The position numbers were made by a program, and so were the translations under genes. A DNA stretch of 26,033 nucleotides from Verrucomicrobiota bacterium. GTDB lineage: Bacteria; Verrucomicrobiota; Verrucomicrobiia; Limisphaerales; JAEYXS01. Positions 25,599-26,033 of this stretch are shown piece after piece (position 1 is the first letter of the stretch; each line of letters opens with the position of its first letter). Under the pieces are notes generated by a model that worked only from the letters and a program-made list of their open reading frames with translations, did not search any database and was not told the origin of the DNA. The DNA lies in the NCBI GenBank assembly GCA_023431185.1, contig JAEYXS010000015.1:1-26033 (forward strand), in the 5' to 3' direction.

Positions 25599-25632
25599 GT
25601 CCTATCGGACCCATTCGTCCCATAAGACCTAT
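25599..25632. repeat. Degenerate tandem repeat with period of about 10 bases
   Basis: Successive units read GTCCTATCGG, ACCCATTCGT, CCCATAAGA and CCTAT, sharing a CCnAT core. It is located upstream of the hydrolase gene. Its role is unknown. Confidence 0.4.
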
Positions 25633-26015
25633 CCCCTCTCCTCCCGGCCACACAAACTCTCTGCTTCATAATTTCTGAGTGAGGAATCTCGCGGGGAAGA
25701 AAACCACCGCTAAACCTCTCCTTTGCTTGCACCAATTGCCAGCTACAAAAAGAATATCAAAAACTCACAATTCCGCCATCACTTTTCGCTAAAATTTGCA
25801 CCCCGATCTGAACTGCTTCTCCTTCAACAAATTGCAAAAACCACCGCTTGCGTAACTCGCTATTTCATTTCCCGATCCCAACATAAAGATCGACCATGAA
25901 AATCAAAATACCCCTCGGAAATCCATCCCCTTAAAATCTCAAATTCCCTCAATTTCAGCCCCCTCCCCGCCCCACCCCCTTTCGTATACTTCGCATCTTT
26001 CGCGGCAACCTTCCT

Positions 26016-26033
26016 CGGCTATCGGCTATCGGC
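26016..26033. repeat. Tandem CGGCTAT repeat at the window edge
   Basis: Two full 7-base units plus four bases of a third, cut off by the end of the window. The full length of the array cannot be judged. Confidence 0.5.

Larger units (their letters stand above)
25469..26033 (+). other. Non-coding interval with repeat-like elements and strong C-over-G skew
   Basis: No convincing gene was found. The part near the hydrolase holds a 7-bp hairpin (25529-25549) and a degenerate direct-repeat stretch (25599-25632). From 25741 to 25980 I count 85 C against 21 G on the plus strand. The window ends in a 7-base tandem repeat (CGGCTAT, 26016-26033). Confidence 0.65.

Noticed and set aside
25469..25735. 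N-terminal extension of the hydrolase by 89 codons
   Set aside because: The extension would put the Tat signal deep inside the protein and would translate the two repeat elements; the GTG at 25468 has an AGGAGG directly before it.
25896..25934. A 12-codon reading frame starting ATG AAA ATC
   Set aside because: It is too short, has no ribosome binding site and no coding neighbour that it could regulate.

Overview
The window looks like a chromosomal segment of a GC-rich Gram-negative bacterium, most likely a member of Verrucomicrobiota (Pedosphaera/Limisphaera-like). This rests on several signs: a class III prepilin-type protein with a C-terminal H-x10-DG motif, a Tat-exported two-domain alpha/beta hydrolase, lipopolysaccharide-type glycosyltransferases, start sites with mostly weak Shine-Dalgarno signals, and short intergenic hairpin repeats. 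The taxon is an inference, since no rRNA or marker phylogeny could be run. No tRNA, rRNA, IS element, phage gene or CRISPR array was seen.

Layout. (1) Positions 28-6298, plus strand: six genes joined by five consecutive 4-base ATGA stop/start overlaps. They encode a sugar-nucleotide epimerase, an M20 metallohydrolase, a membrane-anchored GT2, a flippase-like membrane protein, a WaaG-like GT4 and a WaaE/KdtX-like GT2. This is a surface-glycan (LPS core or O-chain) operon. (2) Positions 6299-7975: a structured, repeat-rich leader, a pseudopilin-like gene and a small lipoprotein gene, closed by a clear terminator. (3) Positions 8154-19867, minus strand: eight tightly spaced genes that look like one transcription unit. 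In transcription order they are ABC-2 permease, polytopic SPFH protein, HflC-like, HflK-like with a His-rich tail, P1B metal ATPase with a His-rich tail, ABC ATPase with a long tail, second ABC-2 permease, and a membrane-anchored protein ending in a degenerate FKBP domain. (4) Positions 20202-21164, minus: a SurA/PpiC-type periplasmic foldase. (5) Positions 21353-23353, plus: accA followed by a class I mannose-6-phosphate isomerase. (6) Positions 23363-25468, minus: a Tat-exported double alpha/beta hydrolase. Upstream of it lies about 565 bases of non-coding DNA with two repeat-like elements and extreme C-over-G skew.

The most interesting unit is the eight-gene block at 8154-19867. It combines a single ABC ATPase with two different ABC-2 permeases placed at opposite ends, three SPFH scaffold proteins and a heavy-metal ATPase. 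Both the HflK-like protein and the ATPase carry His-rich N-terminal tails predicted to be cytosolic. I read it as a candidate envelope transport or membrane-microdomain complex with a metal-handling component. Its function is inference, not shown by the sequence. A second point of interest is the pseudopilin leader, which holds a 10-bp hairpin with a GCAA tetraloop amid five copies of a degenerate 10-mer.
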